DNA of 64,000 bases, from positions 62,001 to 126,000 of the forward strand of contig NZ_JANAVJ010000007.1 of NCBI RefSeq assembly GCF_024213375.1, written 5' to 3'. This DNA is from Paenibacillus sp. MZ04-78.2 (GTDB taxonomy: Bacteria; Bacillota; Bacilli; Paenibacillales; NBRC-103111). Shown piece after piece: positions 17,168-26,089 of this stretch; position 1 is the first letter of the stretch; the number at the start of each line of letters is the position of its first letter. Below the pieces are notes generated by a model. The model worked only from the letters and a program-made list of their open reading frames with translations, was not told the origin of the DNA and did no database searches. The position numbers and the translations under genes are program-made.

Positions 17168-17587
17168 TTGAATAGAAACTATGAAGTGAGTCTGCTGTTG
17201 ATCCGGCTTGTGCTTGGCATTTCTTTTTTGGTTCATGGCGTAGTTAAATTTCAGAGCGGCATTGGCAACATCGCCGGTTGGTTCGAAAGTATAGGTCTTC
17301 CGGGCTTCGCCGCCTATGTCATAGGAATTATTGAGGTGGTCGGAGGAATCGCCTTGATCCTGGGCCTTGGTACCCGGATCGTATCTTCTTTGTTCGCATT
17401 GATCATGATCGGCGCGATCGTGAAGGCGAAATGGGCCGGCGGATTTTTGGGAAGTCCGCAGATGGCCGGGTACGAATTGGATTTGGCGTTCTTCGTCATG
17501 GCACTCGCCTTGGCCATTGCCGGGAGCTCGCTGCTGGCGCTCGACGGCTTGCTGTCCGCAGGCAGATCGAAACGTACCGCCGCGTAA
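17168..17587 (+). CDS. DoxX family membrane protein
   Basis: A 139-residue protein with four membrane helices and the DoxX pattern LVLGISFLVHGVVKF near the N-terminus, then GIIEVVGGIALILGLGTR. It uses a TTG start behind AAGGAGAGAG. DoxX proteins such as B. subtilis CatD and MhqP occur with ring-cleavage dioxygenases in thiol-stress operons, as here. Confidence 0.92.
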   Translation: MNRNYEVSLLLIRLVLGISFLVHGVVKFQSGIGNIAGWFESIGLPGFAAYVIGIIEVVGGIALILGLGTRIVSSLFALIMIGAIVKAKWAGGFLGSPQMAGYELDLAFFVMALALAIAGSSLLALDGLLSAGRSKRTAA

Positions 17588-17604
17588 ATAACAGATCAAA
17601 GAGA

Positions 17605-17634
17605 GAAGCAGGTCTGCGCAGATCTGCTTCTTTT
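17605..17634 (+). terminator. terminator of the dioxygenase-DoxX operon
   Basis: GAAGCAG and TCTGC arms fold on CTGCTTC with a one-base mismatch; TTTT follows. Confidence 0.8.
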
Positions 17635-17777
17635 GCATGCCATCGAACAGAAATTCGCTCTTACCGGCATCTTCATTATAATTCGAGTTATTTCGACAAA
17701 AAGATGTAGACGGTATATAGGCCTCGTAGGTATAATATAGAAAAGAATAGGATCGAATTGGAAAGAAGGTAAAGACT

Positions 17778-20210
17778 ATGCAGCAAATGATTGGCACCTA
17801 TGATTGGTTTTTGGTCTTTCTTTCCTATGTGATCTCGGTCCTGGCTTCTTACACGGCATTGGATATGGGAGGCAGAGTCAAAGCGGCCCGGGGGCGTACC
17901 CGGTTAATATGGCTTAGTGGCGGGGCGCTGGCCATGGGGCTAGGGATCTGGTCGATGCATTTTGTAGGAATGCTTGCCTACCGGATGCCGATGGAGGTCC
18001 ATTACGACGTTTCCCTTGTTCTGCTTTCGATGATCTTTGCCGTCATCGCTTCATATATTGCTTTGGCCGCGGTCGGGGGAAGGCATTTTGGATGGCGGAA
18101 TTGGATCGTTGGAGGTCTGTTTATGGCCTTCGGCATCGTAGGCATGCATTATACGGGAATGACGGCGATGAAGATGAACGCGGTCGTTCAGTACAGCCCG
18201 CTATACTTGGTCCTATCCGTTGTCATCGCAGTGATCGCGTCCATGGCTGCGATGTGGCTGACCTTTCATTTTCGCGATGACATCGGCAGGTCCCGCATTT
18301 ACTATAAAATCGGCAGCGGCTTTGTTATGGGCGCGGCGATTTCCGGCATGCATTACACGGGGATGGAGGCAGCCCGCTTCATCAGTCTGGATCATATGCA
18401 TTGGATGAATAACGAGCTGAGCGTGGAAACGTCGTTGATCGCTTATGTGATCGTCATGATGACGCTGTTGCTGCTGGGGATTGCGCTTGTGACGTCGTTC
18501 GTGGACAAGCGGCTTGCGTACCATGCGGCCAAGCTTCACGAAAGCGAGCAGCATTTTCAATCGCTGTTTGATTATAATACGGATGCGGTGTTTTCCATTG
18601 ATCTGGAAGGGCGGTTCATCGCCGCGAATCCGGCGGTCGAGGCGATTACGGGCTATTCGGCGGAGGAGACCGTTGGACGCAGCTTAAGCGGCATCTCGGA
18701 GCTTTGGAATACCGATGAGCTTGGCTGGAGGGTTGCGGAATCCGTAAAAGGCATCCCCCAGAAGTTCGAAATGACCATCACGCATAAGCAGGGGCAAGCT
18801 ATCGATCTCAGCATCACCTGCGTTCCCATTGTCGTCAACCGGGAGGTCACCGGACTGTTCGGGATATGTCAAGACATCACGGAGAAGAAACAAGCGGAGC
18901 GCCGGATTAACGACCTTGCTTACCGGGACGATCTGACAGGGATGCCGAACCGCCGTTATTTGCTGGAAACGTTGAACGTGCTGACGGAGGCGGAAGAAGA
19001 AACCGAAAAGGCGCTTCTGGTCATCGATATCGACCGCTTCAAGCTGATCAACGATTCCATCGGGCAGAAGCAAGGGGACAAGTTGCTGCGGCAGCTGTCG
19101 GACCGTCTGTATCACGCCGCCGGCGAAGACAAGGTTATCGCGCGAATCGGCAGCGACGAGTTTGCCGTGCTGCTGAGCGGGATTGCAGGAGGAGAGAGCG
19201 AAGCGGCCGTAGAAGCGCTGCGGCTTCACGAGAGGCTCCAGCGTCCCTTTACGCTGGGAGCGCACAAAGTGTATCTCAGCCTCACCATCGGCTACGCGGT
19301 ACAGCCTGTCGCCGCTAACGGAGAAATGCTGTTGAAGCATGCCGATTCGGCGTTGTTTTATTCCAAAAAACAAGGGCGCAACCGGGTACAAGCTTATTCC
19401 TCGGAAATGGACGAAGCATCCGAACAGAAGCTTGCGCTTGAAAACGGCTTGAGGCTTGCGCTGGAGCGGGATGAGTTCGAGGTGCACTATCAGCCGCAGG
19501 TCAATATGCAAGGCCGGGTGATCGGAGCCGAGGCGCTGGTGCGCTGGCGGCATCCCGAGCAAGGTCTCGTTTCGCCGGGACTATTCATCCCGGTCGCTGA
19601 GGAAAGCGGACTGATTCATCGGATCGGCGAATGTGTGCTGCGTAGGGCCTGCCGGCAAAACAAATTGTGGCAGGAAGCCGGATTCTCGCCGATGCCCGTC
19701 TCCGTCAACCTGTCGAACAAGCAGTTCGAGCAGCCGCATTTGATCGAATCGATCCGGGAAGCGCTGCAGGAATCGGGTCTGGAGCCGAAATATCTCGATC
19801 TGGAAATTACGGAAAGCATGATGGCCGCGGACGCGAAGAATGCGGAAACGACGCTGCGCCGGCTGAAGCAAATCGGCGTGCAAGTCAGCATGGACGATTT
19901 TGGCACGGGCTACAGCTCGCTCAGCTACTTGAACCGGTTCCCGATCGACAAGCTGAAAATCGATCAATCGTTCGTACGCGACATTGCCCATGGGTCCAGC
20001 GGGGCGTCGATTGTCGCTACGATTGTAGCCATGGCGCACCATCTCGGCCTCCAAGTCATCGCGGAAGGCGTGGAGACACAGGAACAGATCGACTTTTTAC
20101 GCGACAAAAAATGCGATTTAGTGCAAGGCTACTATTACAGCAGGCCGCTGCCGCCGGATGAATTTGAACGATTCTTAAAGAACATGGACCGTTCGGCTGA
20201 GACTGCGTAA
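17778..20210 (+). CDS. MHYT-PAS-GGDEF-EAL c-di-GMP signalling protein
   Basis: An 810-residue membrane protein that makes and/or breaks cyclic di-GMP. Residues 1-245 are an MHYT sensor: seven helices with WSMHFVGM, GMHYTGM and GMHYTGM, proposed to bind a metal and sense a gas. A PAS domain spans about 255-370, a GGDEF domain about 375-540 and an EAL domain about 550-795. The cyclase signature reads GSDEF rather than GGDEF, so cyclase activity is uncertain. The EAL part is complete (EALVRW, LEITES, DDFGTGYSSL). It lies directly upstream of a c-di-GMP riboswitch, so product and sensor are linked. Confidence 0.95.
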   Translation: MQQMIGTYDWFLVFLSYVISVLASYTALDMGGRVKAARGRTRLIWLSGGALAMGLGIWSMHFVGMLAYRMPMEVHYDVSLVLLSMIFAVIASYIALAAVGGRHFGWRNWIVGGLFMAFGIVGMHYTGMTAMKMNAVVQYSPLYLVLSVVIAVIASMAAMWLTFHFRDDIGRSRIYYKIGSGFVMGAAISGMHYTGMEAARFISLDHMHWMNNELSVETSLIAYVIVMMTLLLLGIALVTSFVDKRLAYHAAKLHESEQHFQSLFDYNTDAVFSIDLEGRFIAANPAVEAITGYSAEETVGRSLSGISELWNTDELGWRVAESVKGIPQKFEMTITHKQGQAIDLSITCVPIVVNREVTGLFGICQDITEKKQAERRINDLAYRDDLTGMPNRRYLLETLNVLTEAEEETEKALLVIDIDRFKLINDSIGQKQGDKLLRQLSDRLYHAAGEDKVIARIGSDEFAVLLSGIAGGESEAAVEALRLHERLQRPFTLGAHKVYLSLTIGYAVQPVAANGEMLLKHADSALFYSKKQGRNRVQAYSSEMDEASEQKLALENGLRLALERDEFEVHYQPQVNMQGRVIGAEALVRWRHPEQGLVSPGLFIPVAEESGLIHRIGECVLRRACRQNKLWQEAGFSPMPVSVNLSNKQFEQPHLIESIREALQESGLEPKYLDLEITESMMAADAKNAETTLRRLKQIGVQVSMDDFGTGYSSLSYLNRFPIDKLKIDQSFVRDIAHGSSGASIVATIVAMAHHLGLQVIAEGVETQEQIDFLRDKKCDLVQGYYYSRPLPPDEFERFLKNMDRSAETA

Positions 20211-20286
20211 TCCCAAAGCATAAGGCCTTTCAAACGAAACTCTCAAGTGGCTGGAGACGTTGCGAAGAGGTCTTTTTGTTCTGTAC

Positions 20287-20315
20287 TTGTATTTTCCCCC
20301 CCGGATGCTTATAAT
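20287..20315 (+). promoter_or_regulatory. promoter of the riboswitch-CheY transcript
   Basis: TTGTAT at 20287 and TATAAT at 20310, 17-base spacer, about 20 bases before the riboswitch. Confidence 0.7.
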
Positions 20316-20335
20316 ACAATTTACAGTCGATTTTT

Positions 20336-20425
20336 GTCACCGACATGGCAAACTTGGCGAAAGTCAAGGACGCAAAGCTATAGGGACTAAGGTGTAACAC
20401 CAATGTCAGCCAGCTGCCGAAGGAC
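20336..20425 (+). ncRNA. cyclic di-GMP-I riboswitch (GEMM-I)
   Basis: The conserved core is visible in order: GGCAAAC at 20347, a short hairpin capped by a GAAA tetraloop (GGCGAAAGTC), GGACGCAAAGC at 20368, GGGACTAAGG at 20383 and CAGCTGCCG at 20411. These are the P2 and P3 elements and the ligand pocket of the GEMM-I class. A terminator-like hairpin follows before the coding start, so control is probably transcriptional. The gene after it encodes a CheY-like receiver. Confidence 0.93.
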
Positions 20426-20445
20426 AAGAGGAAATAGTCGAACAC

Positions 20446-20483
20446 GGCCTCCCTTTTGGCGTTTGGGGTGGTCTTATTTTTTT
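20446..20483 (+). terminator. probable riboswitch expression-platform terminator
   Basis: GGCCTCCC pairs with GGGGTGGTC (one mismatch and a wobble), followed by a ten-base T-rich tract. It lies between the riboswitch and the CheY start. Confidence 0.6.
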
Positions 20484-20517
20484 GTATTCAAAAACAACGG
20501 GTTGGGGGCAATTCGGC

Positions 20518-20886
20518 GTGAAAAAAATCTTGATCGTGGACGATTCGCTATTCATGCGGATGATACTGAGAAACGTAATTCAGGAATTGGGTTACGAAAC
20601 GGTAGCCGAGGCGAGCAATGGACTGGAAGCGCTGACATTATACTCTGAACTGAAGCCGGATCTTGTTACGCTTGACATTACGATGCCCGAAATGGATGGG
20701 ATCACGGCGCTGGAGGAGATCAAGAATATGGACCCCGACGCCAAAGTAATCATGGTGTCTGCTATGGGCCAGCAGGCGCTGTTGATCCGGGCCGTCTCAA
20801 TGGGAGCAAGCGATTTTATCGTCAAGCCGTTCAGCAAGGATCGGGTCCGGGAGGCTTTGAAGAAGGCGTTTGCGAGCCAGGATTGA
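20518..20886 (+). CDS. CheY-like single-domain response regulator
   Basis: A 122-residue receiver domain with acidic pair VDDS, phospho-acceptor Asp in VTLDITMPEMDG, Thr/Ser in MVSAMG and Lys in VKPFSKDR. No output domain is present, so it acts through protein contacts, as CheY does at the flagellar switch. I use a GTG start behind GGGTTGGGGG; upstream in-frame codons overlap the terminator hairpin. The preceding c-di-GMP riboswitch suggests the protein takes part in the switch between motile and sessile life. Confidence 0.92.
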   Translation: MKKILIVDDSLFMRMILRNVIQELGYETVAEASNGLEALTLYSELKPDLVTLDITMPEMDGITALEEIKNMDPDAKVIMVSAMGQQALLIRAVSMGASDFIVKPFSKDRVREALKKAFASQD

Positions 20887-20907
20887 CGATGCATAGGTGC
20901 AGCCGCG

Positions 20908-20940
20908 AAAGGGCCGTCAGAAACGGAGGCCTTTTTTTTT
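20908..20940 (+). terminator. terminator after the CheY-like gene
   Basis: AAAGG and CCGT arms face ACGG and CCTTT, followed by nine T. Confidence 0.8.
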
Positions 20941-21017
20941 GAGTTTCGCGTCATCTCTTTGGTACAATAGAATGCGTGTGAAAGCAACTATTCGAATCAA
21001 AAGAAGGAGCTGGTCGT

Positions 21018-21707
21018 ATGGAGATTTGGTATCACGGTCATTCCTGCGTTCAATTGACTCATGGAGGACATTCCTTAATCATCGATCCGTTTATTTCCGG
21101 GAACCGTCTGGCGACAACCAAGTCCGAGGATGTGAAGGCGGAATATGTCCTCCTTACACACGGACATACCGACCATATTCTCGATACCGTACCCATCGCC
21201 AAAAACAACAATGCAACGGTCATTGCCACGTTCGAGCTGGCGACGTACATGAGCTGGCAGGGCGTCAACACCTTCGCGATGAATATCGGCGGCAGAGGGT
21301 CGATCGGATTTGCGGAGATCGAGATGATTCAAGCGATCCACAGCTCGGGAATCGTACTGGAAGAAGAGAAGAAAATCATCTATGCGGGGATGCCCGGCGG
21401 ATATGTGATCAAGTGGGACGGGCTGACGATTCTTCACAGCGGGGACACGGCGTTATTCTCCGATATGAAGCTGATCGGCCAGCGCCACAAGATCGATCTG
21501 GCGTTCCTGCCGATCGGCGACGTATTTACGATGGGACCGGACGATGCGGCCTTAGCCGCCGAGTGGCTGGGCGCGAAAACGGTCGTGCCGCTTCATTTCA
21601 ATACGTTCCCGCCGATCGTTCAGGATGCGGACCGTTTCGCCGCCGGACTTCGGGATAAAGGCATCCAGAGCCGGGCATTGCAGCCGGGAGAAAAACTTAC
21701 GTTATAG
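21018..21707 (+). CDS. metal-dependent hydrolase, UPF0173 family
   Basis: A 229-residue metallo-beta-lactamase-fold protein. The N-terminal GHSCVQL, the [10 protein letters not shown] metal site (about residues 52-61), the LHSGDTALF loop and the C-terminal [10 protein letters not shown] all match the UPF0173 (YtkL-like) family. Physiological substrate unknown. The ATG follows AAGGAG. The acetyltransferase gene starts 18 bases after its stop and probably shares the transcript. Confidence 0.94.
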   Translation: MEIWYHGHSCVQLTHGGHSLIIDPFISGNRLATTKSEDVKAEYVLLTHGHTDHILDTVPIAKNNNATVIATFELATYMSWQGVNTFAMNIGGRGSIGFAEIEMIQAIHSSGIVLEEEKKIIYAGMPGGYVIKWDGLTILHSGDTALFSDMKLIGQRHKIDLAFLPIGDVFTMGPDDAALAAEWLGAKTVVPLHFNTFPPIVQDADRFAAGLRDKGIQSRALQPGEKLTL

Positions 21708-21725
21708 CTTGGGGGAAAAGACATC

Positions 21726-22169
21726 ATGGATTTGAGTATTATGCCAGTACATACGGAAGAACAACTTCGCGACTGCTTTGCCGTACGTGTTCGCGTGTTC
21801 GTGGAGGAGCAAGGGGTTTCACCGGAAGAAGAGATAGACGAATACGATGCTTCGCCAAGCGCCGCAAGGCACTTTCTGATCAAGAACGGAAATGAGCCCG
21901 CCGCGGCTGCCCGCTGGATCATGTACGACGGGAAGACGGCCAAGCTCCAGCGGATTGCCGTAATGAAGCCGTACCGCGGATACGGGCTCGGACGTCAGAT
22001 CATTCAAGCGATGGAAGAGGATGTCCGGACGCAGGGCGTTCCGGTGATCATTCTGGACGCCCAGACCCATGCGGAGGCGTTTTACGAGAAATTAGGCTAC
22101 AAAACGGTTTCGACCGAGCCGTTCCTCGACGCCGGAATCTGGCACATACGTATGCGTAAGGAGCTGTAA
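21726..22169 (+). CDS. GNAT family N-acetyltransferase
   Basis: A 147-residue acetyltransferase with the acetyl-CoA loop IAVMKPYRGYGLGRQII (about residues 77-93) and the C-terminal FYEKLGYKTV. It resembles ElaA/YjcF-like members (RVRVFVEEQGVSPEEE near the N-terminus). Substrate unknown. A hairpin terminator closes the pair. Confidence 0.93.
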   Translation: MDLSIMPVHTEEQLRDCFAVRVRVFVEEQGVSPEEEIDEYDASPSAARHFLIKNGNEPAAAARWIMYDGKTAKLQRIAVMKPYRGYGLGRQIIQAMEEDVRTQGVPVIILDAQTHAEAFYEKLGYKTVSTEPFLDAGIWHIRMRKEL

Positions 22170-22213
22170 AAAAGGTTTTAGCGGGACAGGCCATTTTTGT
22201 ACAAAATCGCATG

Positions 22214-22240
22214 ACACGCTGGTTTTCAGCGTGTTTTTTT
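22214..22240 (+). terminator. terminator
   Basis: ACACGCTG / CAGCGTGT stem with a five-base loop and a run of seven T. Confidence 0.92.
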
Positions 22241-22348
22241 GCGTGTACAGGGTGACAATAATGTCACTCCTGCAAGCCGAATCTATAGGAAGACCGCCGT
22301 ATTTCCGATATAATTTTTATCAATACTACAGCATGGGTGTGAACAACA

Positions 22349-23431
22349 ATGTTTCAAGCTTATTTGTTTCCAATCGGCTACGCGTTGCAGACGTTTCCGC
22401 TGCTGGCATTCGTCTTTACGCTGCCGTTTTTGATCGTGCAGTACCGGAAATACGGCTACGTCAATAAAATACGCGTCATTGTCCTGTATTCTTTTCTACT
22501 GTATTTATTGTGCGCCTTGTATTTGGTCATCCTGCCGCTGCCGGATACCCGGCATACTTGCTCCGGGACGCCGAGCTCGTTCAATCTGTGGGTACCGTTC
22601 CAGTTTGTGCGCGATTTTCTGCGGGAAACGGGTCTGCAGTGGAACAATCCGGCAACCTATCTTAAGGTGTTCGGGGAACGGGCTTTTCTGCAAGTAGCGT
22701 TCAATGTGCTGCTGCTTGTCCCTCTGGGCGTATTTTTGCGCTATTATTTCCGGCGTCGCATTCTCCGGACGACGGTTACGACGTTTCTAGTGTCGCTGTT
22801 TTTTGAAGTGACGCAGGGAACAGGGCTGTACGGGATTTACGATTGCCCCTACCGTCTGTTCGATGTGGACGATCTGATGCTTAATACGGCAGGCGGCCTG
22901 GTCGGTTATGCGGTAGCTCCATGGCTAACGGCCTTTATGCCCAAAAGCGATACACTGGACGAAGGCGTCGATCTGTCCGTTACACGTGTCAGCTACACGC
23001 GTCGATTTGTCGCGTGGCTGATCGACTGGGCGGTATTGTCGCCGTTCGTTCTATTTTTCCTCGGGCGGCATACGCTGCTTCCCATTGCAGGGGTCGTCCT
23101 GTTCTATTTTGTCGTCGTGCCATACTTGACCGAAGGCAGGACGCTGGGCAAGCGGATCGTGCGCATTCGCCTGAACGGAAAGGTTGGCGGGTTGACGCTG
23201 CATGCGCTTTTGGTCCGCTGCGTTTCCTTGTATTTTGTGATCGGCGGTCCTAACGTGCTGTTTATCAGCGGCGAAATGAGCAACCTCCCTTCGATGGTGA
23301 TGATCCCGTTGCTGCTTGTCGCAGGGCTCCTGAACCTTGTCTTCGGCATCCATGCGCTGCTCTGCTTCGTGCGGCGGGACACGATGCTATTCTACGAGCG
23401 GTGGAGCGGGACGAAGCATTCGATAACATAG
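22349..23431 (+). CDS. VanZ-RDD fusion membrane protein
   Basis: A 360-residue polytopic protein. The first about 195 residues are a VanZ-like domain: four to five helices and the family segment FNVLLLVPLGVFLRYYF, then FEVTQGTGLYGIYDCPYRLFDVDD and LMLNTAGGLVGY. The last about 140 residues are an RDD domain (FVAWLIDWAVLSPF, then TLGKRIVRIRL). VanZ relatives give low-level teicoplanin tolerance, but for this fused form the function is unknown. It stands alone between two terminators. Confidence 0.92.
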   Translation: MFQAYLFPIGYALQTFPLLAFVFTLPFLIVQYRKYGYVNKIRVIVLYSFLLYLLCALYLVILPLPDTRHTCSGTPSSFNLWVPFQFVRDFLRETGLQWNNPATYLKVFGERAFLQVAFNVLLLVPLGVFLRYYFRRRILRTTVTTFLVSLFFEVTQGTGLYGIYDCPYRLFDVDDLMLNTAGGLVGYAVAPWLTAFMPKSDTLDEGVDLSVTRVSYTRRFVAWLIDWAVLSPFVLFFLGRHTLLPIAGVVLFYFVVVPYLTEGRTLGKRIVRIRLNGKVGGLTLHALLVRCVSLYFVIGGPNVLFISGEMSNLPSMVMIPLLLVAGLLNLVFGIHALLCFVRRDTMLFYERWSGTKHSIT

Positions 23432-23483
23432 AAACCTGATTTTGAAGATGGCCTTGGGCGCCGTTGTTGAATGCGGCAAAGCG

Positions 23484-23533
23484 GCGCTTGCCCGGACGGA
23501 CTGCTGCGCTTCGTCCATTTCCCGGGCAAGCGC
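23484..23533. terminator. long inverted repeat between convergent genes
   Basis: GCGCTTGCCCGG (23484) pairs with CCGGGCAAGCGC (23522); an inner GGACG/CGTCC extends it. There is no T tract, so terminator function is plausible but not certain. Confidence 0.5.
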
Positions 23534-23571
23534 AGGAGTCGACAAGGTTCTACAATACATATGCTCGGCTT

Positions 23572-25134
23572 TTAATGCTTATTCTCTTGCACAGGTACCT
23601 TTACGGTTCGCGAGGCTGCCAGCACCTGGTTCTTGGAATCGACAACGCAGACCTGGACGTCAAGCATTGCGGCTTTGGCCGTCAGTGCCTTCGGCAGGCT
23701 AACGCTAAGCGAGGATTCGCTCTGCCAAATCGTCTGTTGCGGTTCGCCGTTGATGAACACGGTGCTGCCAAGGCCGTATCTTCCGCCATGTACGGTAAGC
23801 TGCGATATTCCGAAAGCATTGCCCTCGACGGTTAAAGAAGCGGGGCTTACCCGTTCGATCAGCGGTTCGCCATAGCCTAGAATAAACGGATTTCCTTTCG
23901 TATTCCCGCCCGCCGAGCTTGAGCTTCCGCTGCTTGCGGACGCCTGCTTCTCCAGTTCCAGGATGGCCTTCTGCCTAGCCTCGTACTGCTGCGCCAGATT
24001 CACGTCGATGTTCATCGCTTCATAGTATGTTTTCGGCGGCAGCACCGGCATTTTTCGGTACAGGTCGGACAAATAGTCCATGTATGGACTGCCCGGCCGC
24101 TTCGCCAGATTCAAAATGTATGGCCCGAGAAACGACGGGCTCATATGCAGCTCCTCTTTCGCTTCCTTCGGCAAGTAGTTGCTCCAGATGACGACGGGAG
24201 TGTTATGCATTTTTTCCAAAAAGTCGGGGTCGTCCTCGCCGCTGATGTAGTTCGATTCCTTATAAACCAAGTGCTTTTCCAAGGACGGCAGATGGTCGCC
24301 GAAAAAAACAATGATCGTCGGCTCCTTCACCTTGTTGAAATGCATAACCAGCTCCTGCAGCGCCCGGTCGGCGCCCGACAAGCCTTGCGCATATGTCTCG
24401 GCAATGCCTGTGGCCGCGTAGGACATTTTGCCTTTCACTTCGATATGGTTCTTTTTAAACTTGCCCGGCCAGTAATGGTAATGGTTTTCCATCGTATTGG
24501 CAAAAATGAAGTTTGGGCCGGGATTTCGTTCGGTCTCCTCGATGATGCGCCGCACGACGGCATGATCTCCGATATAAGGACCGACATACTCATTCGGATT
24601 GAAATATTCGAGACTGATGAAGCGCGAAAATCCGAGATGCTTGTAAACCTCCGAGCTGTTGAAATACCAATGGTAAAACGGACTGATTGCCGTCGTCGTA
24701 TAGCCTTGTCCCGACAACAGACTGGCCAGCGAAGCGGTCGGCTGCTTGATGTACTGTTCGTAAGGAATGGAATTCTCCGGGAAAAAGCGCATCGAATGCC
24801 CGGTCAGCACTTCCAGCTCGACGTTGGCCGTACCGCCGCCGAACATCGGGGAAAGCAGGGTGCCATGGGTGAACTTCTCCTGCAGCGCATGGAACATCGG
24901 CGCCGGGTCATTGCTGAATTGCAGGCTTTTGATTTGAGTGATGTCCCAAAATGTTTCGCTGAGCAGGATGATGATGTTCGGGGGCTTTTGCAGCTCTTCG
25001 GGCGCCCGCCCGGTTTGAATTTCAATCTCGGGCGGCGGCAGAGGGACGGAAGGTCGAGTGTAGCCCGAAGCTTGCAAAATAATAAGAAGAAATAAGCCGC
25101 AGGTCAAAGCCGTTAGGCGAAGAAACAAAGGCAT
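23572..25134 (-). CDS. LTA synthase-like sulfatase-family protein with C-terminal IPT/TIG-like domain
   Basis: A 520-residue surface enzyme. A single N-terminal hydrophobic segment (about 5-25) replaces the five helices usual for lipoteichoic acid synthases. The alkaline-phosphatase-fold domain spans about 50-370: LLSETFWDIT (metal site; the nucleophile Thr is expected near MFGGGTANVELE, about residue 100), then FGDHLPSL (metal ligands, about 280). A Ser/Gly linker at about 405-415 leads to a beta-rich tail resembling IPT/TIG domains. The ATG follows GGAGATC. It probably transfers glycerol phosphate or a related group to a cell-wall glycolipid. Confidence 0.88.
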   Translation of the reverse strand: MPLFLRLTALTCGLFLLIILQASGYTRPSVPLPPPEIEIQTGRAPEELQKPPNIIILLSETFWDITQIKSLQFSNDPAPMFHALQEKFTHGTLLSPMFGGGTANVELEVLTGHSMRFFPENSIPYEQYIKQPTASLASLLSGQGYTTTAISPFYHWYFNSSEVYKHLGFSRFISLEYFNPNEYVGPYIGDHAVVRRIIEETERNPGPNFIFANTMENHYHYWPGKFKKNHIEVKGKMSYAATGIAETYAQGLSGADRALQELVMHFNKVKEPTIIVFFGDHLPSLEKHLVYKESNYISGEDDPDFLEKMHNTPVVIWSNYLPKEAKEELHMSPSFLGPYILNLAKRPGSPYMDYLSDLYRKMPVLPPKTYYEAMNIDVNLAQQYEARQKAILELEKQASASSGSSSSAGGNTKGNPFILGYGEPLIERVSPASLTVEGNAFGISQLTVHGGRYGLGSTVFINGEPQQTIWQSESSLSVSLPKALTAKAAMLDVQVCVVDSKNQVLAASRTVKVPVQENKH

Positions 25135-25334
25135 AGGCGGATCTCCTGTTTGAATGTGTTTTCGTTACATTAGTGTTATTGTATCATGGACATTCGTCTT
25201 GTAGATAGTGCGGCGCATCAAGGTCGTATTACCGAAATATAACTGTTGCGTCAGCGTAGCCTATTTTCCTTCAAGGCTGAAATAAGCTATGATGATAGGA
25301 GGTCAACATATTTTTATCGACCGCACAACGACGA

Positions 25335-26060
25335 ATGGCCGCTGTGCAGCATTCGGAGGGAACGAAACTGGATACATTCGCTTGTCTTTATGTGATTCGC
25401 GGAGAGCCTTTCCGCTCGGGAACGTGCCTCAATCTGACCGCCGCCGAAACGGTTATCGGCAGGGCATCGAACTCGTATTCTCCGGACTTTGCTTTTTCGA
25501 ACGCGTTTATTTCCCGTAAACATATAGTGATCCGACAAGAAGAGGAGCGTGCGGTCCTGTACGATCTGGGCAGCATGCACGGCACGGAAATCAACGGTGT
25601 GATCGTCGAACCGAATCAACCGTATCCGCTGAAATCGTTTGATATTATCAAGCTGGCTAAAGGAATGACTGTACTGCATTTCTCGTATCTTTTCGCCGAT
25701 CAGACACTGGAGCTCGAGCCGCTCAGCATTACGCAGCGGTGGGACGAGCCGAGCGGCCCGCTGACGATCCATTGGGAGAAACGGGAGTGCGTGGTTGACG
25801 GGAAGCGGATTTCAATGTCCGAGAAAGAATTTTTGCTTATTCAGCTGTTGTACGATCATGCCAATCGGCTCGTGCCGATTGCCGAAATCAAGCAGGCTGT
25901 ATGGCCGGAGCGCTCGGTCGGCGAGGACGGGATTCCGGATGTGACGATGGACGAATTGAATGCGCTGGTGTACCGGATTCGCAAAAAATACGGCAAAGAC
26001 ACCTTTCTCATCAGCGCGGTTCGCGGCAGCGGATACGTGCTGGAGCTTCATAACAACTAA
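25335..26060 (+). CDS. FHA domain - winged helix transcriptional regulator
   Basis: A 241-residue protein joining a phosphopeptide-binding FHA domain (about 15-110; VIGRASNSYSPDF, ISRKHIVI, LGSMHGTEING) to an OmpR-type winged helix (about 135-240; MSEKEFLLIQLLYDHANRLV, VYRIRKKYG, VRGSGYVL). So DNA binding is likely tuned by a Ser/Thr-kinase substrate. The start is uncertain: ATG 25335 has no ribosome binding site, while a CTG at 25368 sits seven bases after GGAGGG. The unusual MurA homologue follows 29 bases later, which suggests a wall-related role. Confidence 0.88.
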   Translation: MAAVQHSEGTKLDTFACLYVIRGEPFRSGTCLNLTAAETVIGRASNSYSPDFAFSNAFISRKHIVIRQEEERAVLYDLGSMHGTEINGVIVEPNQPYPLKSFDIIKLAKGMTVLHFSYLFADQTLELEPLSITQRWDEPSGPLTIHWEKRECVVDGKRISMSEKEFLLIQLLYDHANRLVPIAEIKQAVWPERSVGEDGIPDVTMDELNALVYRIRKKYGKDTFLISAVRGSGYVLELHNN

Positions 26061-26089
26061 CGACATCATCGGAAAGTGGGTAAGGGTCA

